NCBI GenBank assembly: GCA_016286055.1
Contig: JAEERW010000002.1
Span: forward strand, 200,458 to 264,457
DNA: 64,000 nt
Source: Bacteroidales bacterium
Lineage (GTDB): Bacteria > Bacteroidota > Bacteroidia > Bacteroidales > UBA3824
Direction of reading: 5' to 3'
This document shows positions 54,518-63,607 of this stretch, piece after piece. Under the pieces are notes generated by a model that saw only the letters and a program-made list of their open reading frames with translations, searched no databases and was not told the origin of the DNA. The position numbers and the translations under genes were made by a program. Numbering within the stretch: the stretch's first letter is position 1; every line of letters begins with the position of its first letter.

Positions 54518-55059
54518 TGGAAAAACTCTCGTTAGAAAAACTGAACAGGATTTCGGTTGAGGAATTTAAGCAGGCAGAGAAAACGCCCATTACTGTTGTG
54601 CTCGACAATGTGCGTAGTGCACTCAACGTGGGTTCGGTTTTCCGCACGTGCGACGCATTCCGCATAGAACGCATTGTGCTCTGCGGCATTACAGCCACTC
54701 CGCCCAACAACGAAATCCGCAAAACAGCCATCGGCGCAGAGCAGTCGGTAGAATGGACATACGCCAAAGATTCGATATCCGCCGTCAACGACCTTAAAGC
54801 GCATGGCTACACTATTATAGCAGTGGAACAAGCCGACCAGAGCGTGATGATAGACCATTTAGACTCGGTGCAAATCACAAAAGCCGCTCTCGTATTCGGC
54901 AACGAAGTAAAAGGTGTTGACGATGGCATTATGGACATCTGCGACATTTGCGTAGAAATTCCGCAATTTGGCACAAAACACTCACTGAATGTAAGTGTCA
55001 GCGCAGGAATTGCGATTTGGGAAGTATTTAAAAAGTTTACAGCGAAAACCGCTCAGTAA
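54517..55059 (+). CDS. SpoU/TrmH-family RNA 2'-O-methyltransferase
   Basis: 180 residues from the ATG at 54517, which shares a base with the yqeY stop; the frame also opens at 54502 inside yqeY, but the TAATG junction is more natural. SPOUT motifs are complete: NVRSALNVGSVFRTCDAF (motif 1), FGNEVKGVDDG (motif 2) and IPQFGTKHSLNVSVSAGI (motif 3, knot). Methylates the ribose of tRNA or rRNA; the target cannot be told. Its 3' end overlaps the convergent ABC gene by 23 bp. Confidence 0.9.
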   Translation: MEKLSLEKLNRISVEEFKQAEKTPITVVLDNVRSALNVGSVFRTCDAFRIERIVLCGITATPPNNEIRKTAIGAEQSVEWTYAKDSISAVNDLKAHGYTIIAVEQADQSVMIDHLDSVQITKAALVFGNEVKGVDDGIMDICDICVEIPQFGTKHSLNVSVSAGIAIWEVFKKFTAKTAQ

Positions 55060-56491
55060 TATTCCCCGGAATCTCATCAAAGTTGTGAGTAACATATATA
55101 AGAGTGCGCCCCGGCTGACGGCAATAAAAGTCGATTACGTTGCGGGCGCGTTTTTTGTTTATGGCATCTAATCCGTGCAGAGGCTCGTCTAAAATAAGCA
55201 AATCGGGATTCTTAATCAATGTACGGGCAAGGAGCACAAGACGTTGTTCGCCGTCGGATGTTTTTAAAAACGGACGCTCGGCAAGATGGGCGATGCCAAA
55301 AGTGCGCATTATCTCCAATGCCTTGTCGAATTGTTCTTGATGGCAAACACGGAAAAGACCCTGAGTATCAAACAATCCCGAAGCCACCACCTTAACACAC
55401 GGCTGATTTTCACGAAAATAGAGGTGCATTTCGGCAGAGATGTAGCCAATGCGTTTTTTAATATCCCAAATGCTTTCTCCTGTGCCGCGCTTTTGGTCAA
55501 AAAGTGTGATATCCATATTGTAAGCACGTGGATTGTCGGCAGTTATAAGGCTCAGAAGGGTAGATTTGCCACTTCCGTTGCCACCAGTGAGAGCCCATTT
55601 TTCACCACGGTGTATTGTCCACGAAAGATTTTTAAACAGTGTCCGCGACGGATACTCAATGGAAACTGAGTTTAACTGCGCTGCAATATCAAACGGTTTT
55701 AAATCAGAATGTTCCTTAGTGGGAATGGTAATCTCCAAATCCTCATCGGGATATAATGATTTTTGAAAATCCTTGTCGGCAAGGAAATTTTCTCGACTCA
55801 TTTTTGGCAAAACCTGCATATTCTTTACAGGAATCACCGTCTTGGATATTTCGGGAATCTCCTTGATGTCGGGAATAATAAATATCATCTGCTGACGGTC
55901 GGCAATATCGCTAAACAACTGATTTAGTTGTGCTTTGGTGTCCACGTCGAGACCAATAAATGGATTGTCGAAAATTACTAAATCGGGCTTGCGAATAAGC
56001 ACCGAGGCAATAAGAAAACGCCGCAACTCGCCAGACGACAGCATTATAAGTGTTTTGTGAAACAGCGGAGTAAGGTTCAATTTGCTAATCCAATAATCCT
56101 TGTCGGCACCGTCAACAGCATCCAAATGGTCTTTGACGGTGGGCATTGGCTTGTTTTCTATGGCATCAAACGTGTTTTCGCACGCCGAAAAACGCTGCTG
56201 ATAATACATATTGTTGTAATCAGCCATGGTGTATGCCGATTCAAAACCCATTTTCACAACTCGCCCTTTTACGTATGTGCCACCGTCGGGCATAAATCCG
56301 TAGCGGATAGAACCGCCTTTGAGGGCAACTTTTCCACAGATAATTTCAGCAAGTTTGGTTTTTCCGGCTCCGTTAGAGCCTATTATAGAGGGGTTTCCAC
56401 CATAATTGATACTCAAGTCAATTGTTCCGCCAAAATCTAATCCGTAAACAAACGGGGTGGCGGAGGTTAGTTTTATCAATTCATAATTCAT
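55037..56491 (-). CDS. ModF-like protein with two ABC ATPase domains
   Basis: 484 residues, no membrane span. First ATPase domain: Walker A GSNGAGKT (about 38-45), signature LSSGELRRF, Walker B DLVIFDNP. Second: GGNGSGKST, a signature-like TSDGEQRLVLLA, and LLILDEPLHGLD. Layout matches ModF/PhrA-type soluble double ATPases, whose role is unclear. The ATG at 56491 lies inside a run of 14 heptanucleotide repeats: it is the second ATG from the gene, while the nearest one is out of frame. No transport permease is nearby. Confidence 0.85.
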   Translation of the reverse strand: MNYELIKLTSATPFVYGLDFGGTIDLSINYGGNPSIIGSNGAGKTKLAEIICGKVALKGGSIRYGFMPDGGTYVKGRVVKMGFESAYTMADYNNMYYQQRFSACENTFDAIENKPMPTVKDHLDAVDGADKDYWISKLNLTPLFHKTLIMLSSGELRRFLIASVLIRKPDLVIFDNPFIGLDVDTKAQLNQLFSDIADRQQMIFIIPDIKEIPEISKTVIPVKNMQVLPKMSRENFLADKDFQKSLYPDEDLEITIPTKEHSDLKPFDIAAQLNSVSIEYPSRTLFKNLSWTIHRGEKWALTGGNGSGKSTLLSLITADNPRAYNMDITLFDQKRGTGESIWDIKKRIGYISAEMHLYFRENQPCVKVVASGLFDTQGLFRVCHQEQFDKALEIMRTFGIAHLAERPFLKTSDGEQRLVLLARTLIKNPDLLILDEPLHGLDAINKKRARNVIDFYCRQPGRTLIYVTHNFDEIPGNITERFSL

Positions 56492-56578
56492 AATTCATAA
56501 TTCATAATTCATAATTCATAATTCATAATTCATAATTCATAATTCACAATTCACAATTCACAATTCACAATTCATAAT
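56481..56578. repeat. Heptanucleotide microsatellite, 14 tandem copies
   Basis: Plus strand: nine TCATAAT, four TCACAAT and one TCATAAT unit, uninterrupted, 98 bp. It fills the gap between the YihY/BrkB stop and the ABC ATPase gene and contains that gene's start codon. Confidence 0.95.
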
Positions 56579-56589
56579 GCATATTTTTA

Positions 56590-57903
56590 TTAAAAATCTT
56601 TTAGAATAATTTTTCCTATCTCCCTGTCGGTGATGTCGTTGAGGCGGCGACATTCACGGTCAATTTTTTCAAGGTCGGGATTATTGGTGATGTTAAAATC
56701 CTCATCATTGCCGCGGTTTTCAAGTTTTTCGTACACGGTGTGCATCGAAATTGTGTTGATATCCATAGCGGGAATAAAAATTCGTTTGTCGTGTTGGTCG
56801 GTTTTGATCTCGGCTAAAAGGTTAACATCCACTAATTTTTGCGCCACATGAGTAAAGAATCGTTGCGAAATTTTCAACTCATCTGCCCATTCAGCAGCAT
56901 CTTTGGGAGGATTGTCATCAGCAAAGTTTTTCACAATGCGGGTCATAATAAGCACGGCAATGCGTTTTTCAAGTTTCAGACTTACATCGTCAACTCCGTG
57001 TTCCATAGAATATTTGCTCACAATCTGCACCGAATATGCAATTTCGCAACCCACAAGCACTATCATCCAAGAGGTCTGCAACCATGTGAGAAACAACGGC
57101 AAGGCAGCAAAACTTCCGTAGATAGCACCGTAGTTGCTAACGCCCACCTGAAACGTTACATAAATCCATTGCCAAATCTGAAAAACCGTACCCGTAATTA
57201 TGCCTGCCACCACAGCAGCCTTGATTTTCACCTTGGTGTTGGGCATTATCAGATAGAGAAGGGTAAAAGTAATCCACATAAGTACGTATGGCACAATAGT
57301 AAAGAGCGGCGTAAGGTATCCCGAAAGAAGGTTTTGAAGTTGCGTTTTAACAAAGATTGTTGCGCTCACACCTGTTAACAGCAATATGGGCGTAAAAATC
57401 ATTATAGCCACATAGTCGGTAATTTTTCTGGTGATGGAGCGCGATTCGTGAATGTCCCACAGATAGTTGAATGATTCCTCAATATTGTTGAGCAATTTAA
57501 ACACAGCGTAAAGCAACATTACCACGCCGATACCTGCTATAAGTCCGCCCTTAGTATTGTCGAGCATCGAGGTAGAAAACTGAATAAGGTACTCTCCCAC
57601 CTCAGACGTGGCTCCAAAGGCGTTTTGGATAACACGTTCTAAAAGATGGTCTAATCCGAAGCCCTTAGAAATGGCAAACGCCAAGGCTATCACCGGCACA
57701 ATCGAAAGCAAGGTAAAAAAAGTCAACGCCGACGCATTTACCGAACAGCGGTTTTCGGTAAAACCTTTAACGGCAATGATAATGATTTTAAGCACCTCAT
57801 ACATAGAGTGTTTAACCTTGCCAAGCATGGTAGTGTCTTTTTTCCAAATACCCTTATTGATAAAGTGCTTGGCTTCGTTGTATTTTTCGGAGAAGTTGAT
57901 CAT
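56590..57903 (-). CDS. YihY/BrkB-family inner-membrane protein
   Basis: 437 residues. Family of polytopic inner-membrane proteins, formerly linked to RNase BN and serum resistance; function not established. About six membrane helices between 50 and 300 with family motifs (NASALTFFTLLSIVPVIALAF, GASAT-like GVSATIFVK, YGSFAALPLFLTWLQTSWMIVLVG). The last 130 residues are cytoplasmic and include a winged-helix-like segment (LKISQRFFTHVAQKLVDVNLLAEI). Has a consensus promoter of its own. Confidence 0.87.
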   Translation of the reverse strand: MINFSEKYNEAKHFINKGIWKKDTTMLGKVKHSMYEVLKIIIIAVKGFTENRCSVNASALTFFTLLSIVPVIALAFAISKGFGLDHLLERVIQNAFGATSEVGEYLIQFSTSMLDNTKGGLIAGIGVVMLLYAVFKLLNNIEESFNYLWDIHESRSITRKITDYVAIMIFTPILLLTGVSATIFVKTQLQNLLSGYLTPLFTIVPYVLMWITFTLLYLIMPNTKVKIKAAVVAGIITGTVFQIWQWIYVTFQVGVSNYGAIYGSFAALPLFLTWLQTSWMIVLVGCEIAYSVQIVSKYSMEHGVDDVSLKLEKRIAVLIMTRIVKNFADDNPPKDAAEWADELKISQRFFTHVAQKLVDVNLLAEIKTDQHDKRIFIPAMDINTISMHTVYEKLENRGNDEDFNITNNPDLEKIDRECRRLNDITDREIGKIILKDF

Positions 57904-57925
57904 AGTGATGTGATTAATTTGGTAA

Positions 57926-57956
57926 CAAACGTAGATAAAAAAATGGAAATAACAAA
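57926..57956 (-). promoter_or_regulatory. Promoter for the YihY/BrkB gene
   Basis: Minus strand: TTTG (57956-57953), 19-bp spacer, TACGTTTG (57933-57926). Its -33 box is 9 bp from the divergent promoter at 57965-57972. Confidence 0.7.
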
Positions 57957-57964
57957 AAAACTAT

Positions 57965-57972
57965 TACTTTTG
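57965..57972 (+). promoter_or_regulatory. Putative -7 box for the GT10 gene
   Basis: TACTTTTG, about 27 bp before the ATG at 57999. It supports that ATG over the in-frame TTG at 57984. Confidence 0.5.
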
Positions 57973-57998
57973 CATATCAATAATTGCGCAAGAAAACG

Positions 57999-59024
57999 AT
58001 GTACAAAATAAAATTCACGCCATACCGTGCAGCATTAGGGAAACTGTTTTTCCGACAGTCGAAAGATGGCGGCTGCGTATCTCTCAACGGACGATACAAA
58101 TTTTATATAGGCGAAGAGGTAGAAAATCCCGACTTTTGGGTGGTGCAAGGCAAGGGTGTAAGAAAACCCGAAACCTGCAACGTGGCACCTGAAAACGTAA
58201 TTTTTTTAAACACTGAGCCTCGTTCGGTACTCAACTATCCTGCCAAGTATCTCAAACAGTTTGCAGTAGTATCTACAAGCCAGTATCCCACCGACCACAA
58301 AGGTGTTGTTTATGCCCAACCTGTACTGCCGTGGTTCGTCGGATACAAAGAAACTGACGGAGAATATTCGTTCTCGCTCACTTACAACGATTTAAAAGGT
58401 AGTCAATTTCCCAAAAAAGAGAAACTTTTGTCGGTGATTTCTAGCAATTTAGCTGTTTCACGAGGACATCTCAACCGACTGAAATTCGTAAAAAAACTTA
58501 AAGCACACTTCGGCGACCAAATAGATGTTTTTGGACGTGGATTCAACGGATTCGACGACAAATGGGACATTCTATCCAAATACAAATACCACATTTGCAT
58601 TGAAAACTGCTCAGAACCATATTATTGGACAGAAAAAATTTCCGACTGTTTTCTTGCCGGAACATTTCCACTATACTACGGATGCAAAAATTTCTCAGAC
58701 TATTTTCCCACTGAGGCTTTCCGTACAATTGACATTATGGATGCCGAAAAATCTATTGAGATTATCGAAAACGCTATCAAAGAGAATCTTTACGAAAAAT
58801 CGCAAGATTATCTCTATCAATGCAAAGACCTCGTGCTCGACAAATACAATATGTTTGAATACATTGCCTCGCTATGCGACCGTCTTAATCCTGACGCGCC
58901 CAAACAGGCGGTAACTATCAACCCTTGCAAATCGTCGCACGACTTGCGAAATTTTGCCAACTACCTATTTTTGCGAAGCTACTACAAAACGGAGATGAAG
59001 ATTTACAACCTATTTCACAAGTAA
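57999..59024 (+). CDS. GT10-family (alpha-1,3-fucosyltransferase-like) glycosyltransferase
   Basis: 341 residues. Would add fucose or a similar sugar from a GDP donor to surface glycans. The donor-binding core of GT10 is clear: KYKYHICIENCSEPYYWTEKISDCFLAGTFPLYYG (about 203-237), as in bacterial and eukaryotic alpha-1,3-fucosyltransferases. The frame opens at a TTG (57984); the ATG at 57999 fits the -7 box better. It converges with the glycerophosphotransferase gene (3-bp gap). Acceptor unknown. Confidence 0.85.
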   Translation: MYKIKFTPYRAALGKLFFRQSKDGGCVSLNGRYKFYIGEEVENPDFWVVQGKGVRKPETCNVAPENVIFLNTEPRSVLNYPAKYLKQFAVVSTSQYPTDHKGVVYAQPVLPWFVGYKETDGEYSFSLTYNDLKGSQFPKKEKLLSVISSNLAVSRGHLNRLKFVKKLKAHFGDQIDVFGRGFNGFDDKWDILSKYKYHICIENCSEPYYWTEKISDCFLAGTFPLYYGCKNFSDYFPTEAFRTIDIMDAEKSIEIIENAIKENLYEKSQDYLYQCKDLVLDKYNMFEYIASLCDRLNPDAPKQAVTINPCKSSHDLRNFANYLFLRSYYKTEMKIYNLFHK

Positions 59025-59027
59025 CGG

Positions 59028-60092
59028 TTAACGCTTTATCCGTCCAAAAGTCTTGATACTTGTATACTTACGCCAAAGATTGAGTTTGCGTTTGGCGGGA
59101 ACGCCGTGACGGCTGATATAGTCGGCGGCTTGTTGCAACATTCTTGCACAGCATTTACCGTCGAGGTGCGGATCGTAGTTTTCTAATATCCAGCGACGTT
59201 TGGCAATGCTTTCAGTATTGTTGAAAGCCTTGTGATAGGCAGCCAAAAGGTCGCTTTCTGCAGTGATATTCTCCCAATAAATATCTTTAGCTATGGTGCG
59301 GAGAGTAATTACGGGACGGTCTAAGAGCAAAAACTCGTAAACAGCCGAAGATGTGTCGCTTATCATCAAATCGCTCATCATCTGATACTTGGTAACATTT
59401 TCGCCAGCCTCGATATATACGGCATCGTTTCGGTTTTTTGCCCATTCGCGGTATTGGTCGGTCCATTGCTGAGCTGTAAGGGGATGAAACTTCATAAGCA
59501 ATAGCACATCGGATTCTTGAGCGAGAAGCTGTTCCAATGGCTTTTGCAAAAAAGGTAGCGACGTAAGTTTAGGCGAAAAAGTAGGTGCGTAAATCACTAT
59601 TCGCTTTTTGCCATATTTATCTAAAAGTGCCTGTTTTTCGTTATCGAAATCATGCAAATGTTCTTTGATCCAATCTTGTTTTGTCCAACCGGTTTCGCGC
59701 ACTTCAAAATCACCATATTTTTTCGACAACATTTCAAAATGCGATGTAAAATATGGTCCTTGTGTGAAATAGGTATCAAAATATCGGCGAATAACCCAAT
59801 GGTCTTTTTTTTCGGCGGCATATCCGTGAAACACTTGAATTTTAACACCCGGAAGATAATAAGGCACAATATTACCCGGCACAAAGATAGCTTCGGGCTT
59901 GAAATCATATACAGCCTGAATAGAATCAGTCCACTTAACCACGTTGGCAAGCGGAAAATTGTTGATTTTTTTAGTGTGCACATACCACAGCACCTCATGT
60001 CCGCCTTGACGGTCGGTTTCAGTTTGCAGCGGCTGCAAAATATCTACAGCATATCGGTTTTCACAAAATAGGACAATCTTCATATCAATCAA
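59028..60092 (-). CDS. CDP-glycerol glycerophosphotransferase-like protein
   Basis: 354 residues. Family (TagB/TagF-like) that transfers glycerol phosphate or related groups from CDP-activated donors to surface polymers. Visible features: QVFHGYAAEKK early, RIVIYAPTF in the middle, LLLMKFHPL, and MSDLMISDTSSAVYEFLLLDRPVITL near 245-275, the best-conserved family segment. No membrane helix. The first Met (60092) overlaps the licD stop by 4 bp; Met4 (60083) is an alternative start. Last gene of a four-gene operon. Confidence 0.82.
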   Translation of the reverse strand: MIDMKIVLFCENRYAVDILQPLQTETDRQGGHEVLWYVHTKKINNFPLANVVKWTDSIQAVYDFKPEAIFVPGNIVPYYLPGVKIQVFHGYAAEKKDHWVIRRYFDTYFTQGPYFTSHFEMLSKKYGDFEVRETGWTKQDWIKEHLHDFDNEKQALLDKYGKKRIVIYAPTFSPKLTSLPFLQKPLEQLLAQESDVLLLMKFHPLTAQQWTDQYREWAKNRNDAVYIEAGENVTKYQMMSDLMISDTSSAVYEFLLLDRPVITLRTIAKDIYWENITAESDLLAAYHKAFNNTESIAKRRWILENYDPHLDGKCCARMLQQAADYISRHGVPAKRKLNLWRKYTSIKTFGRIKR

Positions 60093-60958
60093 ATAAGAGT
60101 CTTAATGTCAAAATCAGCGTAAGGTTTGGTAAGGTCGCAATAGTCGTGAAAATGCGATACGCGTTTATTCTCAGGCGGAAGCTCCATATAATCATCACCA
60201 TAGAGAACAGAAAGAAATCCTTCGGGAATTGTAGGAGCATCGGCTTCCACACCTTCAAAAGTTAATCGCGTAGGCTCTCCAAAGACCTCTTTTTTATACG
60301 CCTTCAAACCATCGTCATGGGTCATAAGATAGTTGCAGTTTTTGTGTCCGTTGTATTCTTGCAAAACTTTTTGACTCCATTTGTGAAGACGTTCTTTAGA
60401 AAAATGCTTCTGCACCCAGCGCGTCCACCACGAACTCAGACCTTTGCCGTGCTTGTATGGGTCGCGGTATACAAAATAGAGCATCTTGCGAGTAAAGTTG
60501 AACTTATAAAAATGAAACCATCTACGAATACCACTGTCTGGCACTTCGTCGAGCGGGAAAATATCCATATAAATACCACCAGCATATCCAAGATAAACTC
60601 TTTCAACAATTGTGGTGCTTGTATCCTCTAATTTTGCAAAATATTTAGGATAATGAGGGCAGTTTTGATGGTTAACTATAGCAAACGGCTTTGGTAACCA
60701 TTCTGACGCGTGCTCCATAAGAAGGTCGTAATCCTTTCGCAATAGGGCAATATCTTGATCATCATCCCAAGGGATAAAACCCTTGTGTCTTACCGCACCA
60801 AGTAGGGTGCCAGCTATAATATAATATCTGATACCGTGCTCTTTACACACCTTATCGATTGTTTCCAACAGGCATACACTACGCAATTGGAATTCTCGTA
60901 TGTTATATTTGTACTCTTTTTTGTCTCTTAAAATTTTGTTCCTATCGTAATTATTCAT
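60089..60958 (-). CDS. LicD-family phospho-substituent transferase
   Basis: 289 residues. LicD proteins attach phosphocholine or similar phospho-alcohols to surface glycans from CDP-activated donors. Signature: YIIAGTLLGAVRHKGFIPWDDDQDIAL (about 46-72), with the acidic DDDQD catalytic cluster, and YMDIFPLDEVPD later. Full length. Lies between the TagD-like cytidylyltransferase (9 bp upstream) and the glycerophosphotransferase-like gene (4-bp overlap), so substrate activation and transfer are encoded together. Confidence 0.88.
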   Translation of the reverse strand: MNNYDRNKILRDKKEYKYNIREFQLRSVCLLETIDKVCKEHGIRYYIIAGTLLGAVRHKGFIPWDDDQDIALLRKDYDLLMEHASEWLPKPFAIVNHQNCPHYPKYFAKLEDTSTTIVERVYLGYAGGIYMDIFPLDEVPDSGIRRWFHFYKFNFTRKMLYFVYRDPYKHGKGLSSWWTRWVQKHFSKERLHKWSQKVLQEYNGHKNCNYLMTHDDGLKAYKKEVFGEPTRLTFEGVEADAPTIPEGFLSVLYGDDYMELPPENKRVSHFHDYCDLTKPYADFDIKTLI

Positions 60959-60967
60959 CCCAAATTG

Positions 60968-61432
60968 TTATTTATTCCTTACATCCACATCATTAGAAAA
61001 ATGGTTATCGGCCTTTTGTTTCATTTTCTCATAACTATCATAAATACGCTGTTTTAAATTGGTGCTACTAACGCCTGCACCATAAGGAAAATACACCACG
61101 TCGACACCTTGCTCTCTTAAATAATCATACTTTCCTACCCAATCATCGCCCACCACAAAAACATCAAAGCTGAGTTTCTTTACCTTGTCGGTATGGTCGA
61201 GCGAATGTTGCGGAATCACAATGTCGGGATATTTCAAAGCTTTCATCAGTGCGATGCGTTCCTCAAATGGAATAATCGGCTGCGACTTGTAGCTCTCAAC
61301 TAACTCGTCGGTATTAACACCTACAATCAAAATGTCGCCCAATGAGCGGGCATATTCTATCATCTTAATATGGTTGGCGTGCAGCATATCGAATGTGCCG
61401 CTTGTATACACCACTGTTTTTCCTGCTATCAT
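60968..61432 (-). CDS. TagD-like cytidylyltransferase
   Basis: 154 residues. Nucleotidyltransferase that joins CTP to a phospho-alcohol or phosphonate. Motifs: SGTFDMLHANHIKMIEYA (HxxH-type nucleotide-binding site), VVGDDWVGKYDYL, and SSTNLKQRI in place of the usual ISTTxIK. The overall match is closest to glycerol-3-phosphate cytidylyltransferase. In this operon the donor could be CDP-glycerol or a CMP-aminoethylphosphonate-type compound, given the adjacent aminotransferase. Gap of 2 bp to the aminotransferase gene. Confidence 0.85.
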   Translation of the reverse strand: MIAGKTVVYTSGTFDMLHANHIKMIEYARSLGDILIVGVNTDELVESYKSQPIIPFEERIALMKALKYPDIVIPQHSLDHTDKVKKLSFDVFVVGDDWVGKYDYLREQGVDVVYFPYGAGVSSTNLKQRIYDSYEKMKQKADNHFSNDVDVRNK

Positions 61433-61434
61433 AG

Positions 61435-62520
61435 TCAGATTAATTTCCGTTTCAACAAATCATCAAAAGCCGCAATAAGTAGATCAATTTCCTTTTCGGT
61501 GATATTACCGATATGACCTACGCGAAACACCTTCTCGGCAAGTTCGCCACCATTGGGACATACCCAAATGCCGTATTCGTCTTTTATAATTTCAAAAATA
61601 CGATATGCACTCACACCTGATGTTGATGGCAATAGTGCTGTAACACAGTTTGATGTGTCGTTTTCGGGGGTGAACATTTTAAAAGGAAGATGCTTGATTT
61701 TGGCTCTGAAATATTCGGCACGTTGCTTAATTACTCCGTTGATATACTTAACACCACCATTTTGAGCTATGCGCTTAAGTTTGTCGTTGAGCTGCAATAG
61801 TGTGGCTACGGCAGGAGTAAAAGGTGTTTGACCTCTCTCGCCATTGCGAAGATAATCTGCATAATTAAAATACATACTCTTAACCTTGTTGTCAACACAT
61901 CGTTTTTGAGCCTCAGTGTCTAAAACTGTAAAACTCATCGACGGAGGCAGAGAAAGAGCCTTCTGCGAACCTGTAATAGCTGCGTTTACATGCATTTGCT
62001 TCATAGAAAAAGCGTCGGCAAGGAAACCGCTCACAGCATCCACAAATAAGAAAATGCCATTGCGCTTGCAAAAATCGCCCACCATCTGCATATCGTAAAG
62101 AATACCGGTAGAGGTTTCGCAAAGTTGCAGCAACATTCCAGTATATCCTTGATTTTCAAATTGTATCAAAGTATCTTGCTTCAAAGGTTGACCATATTCA
62201 AGATGGATTTCTGTAAACGGAATTTCGTGAATTTGGCACAATTCAACCAAACGATGTCCGAAACTGCCGCCATTTACCACCAACACCTTGTCGTTTTGGG
62301 TGAAAAAATTCATAACACCGCCTTCCATACTTGCTGTGCCCGAACCTGTCATAAACACTACTCGTGAATTTTCGGGAGCGTCAAACATCTGACACATAAG
62401 GCTTTCGTTTTCTTTCATAATTGCCGAAAACTCTGGCGTGCGAAAATATGGAATCTGTTCCGAACCAATTTTCTGTGTCTCCAAATCCGTCTGAACCGGA
62501 CCTATTGTAAAGTTTATCAT
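61435..62520 (-). CDS. Class-V PLP-dependent aminotransferase (AGAT / AEP-transaminase type)
   Basis: 361 residues. Fold-type I, class V. Start MINFTIGPVQ with GPV near the N-terminus, FMTGSGTASMEGG (about 56-68), FVDAVSGF in the cofactor site, and TGSQKALSLPP with the PLP lysine near position 184. Related enzymes include alanine-glyoxylate aminotransferase and 2-aminoethylphosphonate:pyruvate aminotransferase (PhnW). The latter would suit the operon, since aminoethylphosphonate can decorate polysaccharides. No phosphoenolpyruvate mutase gene lies in the window. First gene of the operon. Confidence 0.82.
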   Translation of the reverse strand: MINFTIGPVQTDLETQKIGSEQIPYFRTPEFSAIMKENESLMCQMFDAPENSRVVFMTGSGTASMEGGVMNFFTQNDKVLVVNGGSFGHRLVELCQIHEIPFTEIHLEYGQPLKQDTLIQFENQGYTGMLLQLCETSTGILYDMQMVGDFCKRNGIFLFVDAVSGFLADAFSMKQMHVNAAITGSQKALSLPPSMSFTVLDTEAQKRCVDNKVKSMYFNYADYLRNGERGQTPFTPAVATLLQLNDKLKRIAQNGGVKYINGVIKQRAEYFRAKIKHLPFKMFTPENDTSNCVTALLPSTSGVSAYRIFEIIKDEYGIWVCPNGGELAEKVFRVGHIGNITEKEIDLLIAAFDDLLKRKLI

Positions 62521-62551
62521 CTTTGAATCAAATTTGAACTATTTCTGGTTG

Positions 62552-62559
62552 CAAAGTTA
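62552..62559 (-). promoter_or_regulatory. Putative -7 box for the aminotransferase operon
   Basis: Minus strand TAACTTTG, about 32 bp upstream of the ATG at 62520; weak -33 region. Confidence 0.5.
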
Positions 62560-62622
62560 CTCATTATTACGATTAAATCTAATTTTATACCTAAAAAAAC
62601 TGCCCTTTTGGCGTTTTTATCC

Positions 62623-62630
62623 TAATTTTG
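62623..62630 (+). promoter_or_regulatory. Putative -7 box for the MFS-like gene
   Basis: TAATTTTG, 20 bp upstream of the ATG at 62651. It rules against the longer frame open from 62534. Confidence 0.5.
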
Positions 62631-62650
62631 CAATAGAAACACATTATACT

Positions 62651-63604
62651 ATGAATCGAAATCTATCCACCTCGCTCTGTTCAGTGCTGCATTTTCTCGT
62701 TGATGGACTTTGCCTATGCTCGCTTTACCTTGCTTCGGGCGGCGCAAACCACAGCAATATCATAAGTATTTTTATGACATACAACTTGTTGGCGTTTGCT
62801 ACTCAGCCGTTTACAGGTATCATTGCCGACAAAATCAACAAAAAGCATTGGATGCTGCTGCAGAGCGTAGTTCTTCTGCTTGGGGCAACGGTGGCATCAT
62901 CGATGGCGTCGATAAGTGGCGGAAGCACAGCACTGTTCGCACTTACGGCAGTGACGGCGGGCGTGGGCAACTCGCTGTTTCACGTTTGGGGCGGCAAACA
63001 GACCGCACTGAAAACAAGCAACGACATCCGCGCATTGGGCGTGTTTGTCTCCACTGGCGCGTTTGGATTGTCGATTGGATACATCTTCTGCTCGTGGGCA
63101 TTGCTCTATACATTTATAATACTAATAGCAAGTGTGTCAATTATTTACCTACTTAACGACGATGAAAAATCAATCGCCACTACCCCCGACGACTCCAAAA
63201 CACAAAAGACCTCGATGGTGATTATAATCATCTCATTGTTAGCACTTTTTGTAATGCTGAGGTCGCTGTTTGGCGAATTGTTCTCAACGGGCAACACCGA
63301 AAAAAACACCCTCACAGTGCTACTTACAGGCGGATTGGCAATGGCAGGCAAAATGTCGGGAGGATTTATCGCCAAACTCACAGGAAACGTTAAAGCATTT
63401 ATAATCACTGCTTTGGCGGCTGTGGTATGTATGATATTAAAGAATTATTCGCCAATTTTGGCACTATCGGGATTGTTTTTGATTAACTGCACTATGCCCA
63501 TAACACTATTTTGGGCAAACAAGACACTGCCCGGTCGCGAAGGATTGGCGTTTGGCAGTTTGGCAGCTGCACTAATGCCCGGATATTTATTAAGTTTGAT
63601 TTAA
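62651..63604 (+). CDS. MFS-like transporter
   Basis: 317 residues from the ATG at 62651; an in-frame extension to 62534 crosses the -7 box and is not hydrophobic in the right way. About ten membrane helices with small loops, and a typical early motif (YNLLAFATQPFTGIIADKINKKHW) like the loop 2-3 signature of the major facilitator superfamily. It is short for the superfamily (usually 380-450), perhaps a reduced member; no frameshift is visible. Substrate unknown. The next gene starts 3 bp after its stop. Confidence 0.72.
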   Translation: MNRNLSTSLCSVLHFLVDGLCLCSLYLASGGANHSNIISIFMTYNLLAFATQPFTGIIADKINKKHWMLLQSVVLLLGATVASSMASISGGSTALFALTAVTAGVGNSLFHVWGGKQTALKTSNDIRALGVFVSTGAFGLSIGYIFCSWALLYTFIILIASVSIIYLLNDDEKSIATTPDDSKTQKTSMVIIIISLLALFVMLRSLFGELFSTGNTEKNTLTVLLTGGLAMAGKMSGGFIAKLTGNVKAFIITALAAVVCMILKNYSPILALSGLFLINCTMPITLFWANKTLPGREGLAFGSLAAALMPGYLLSLI

Positions 63605-63607
63605 AAT

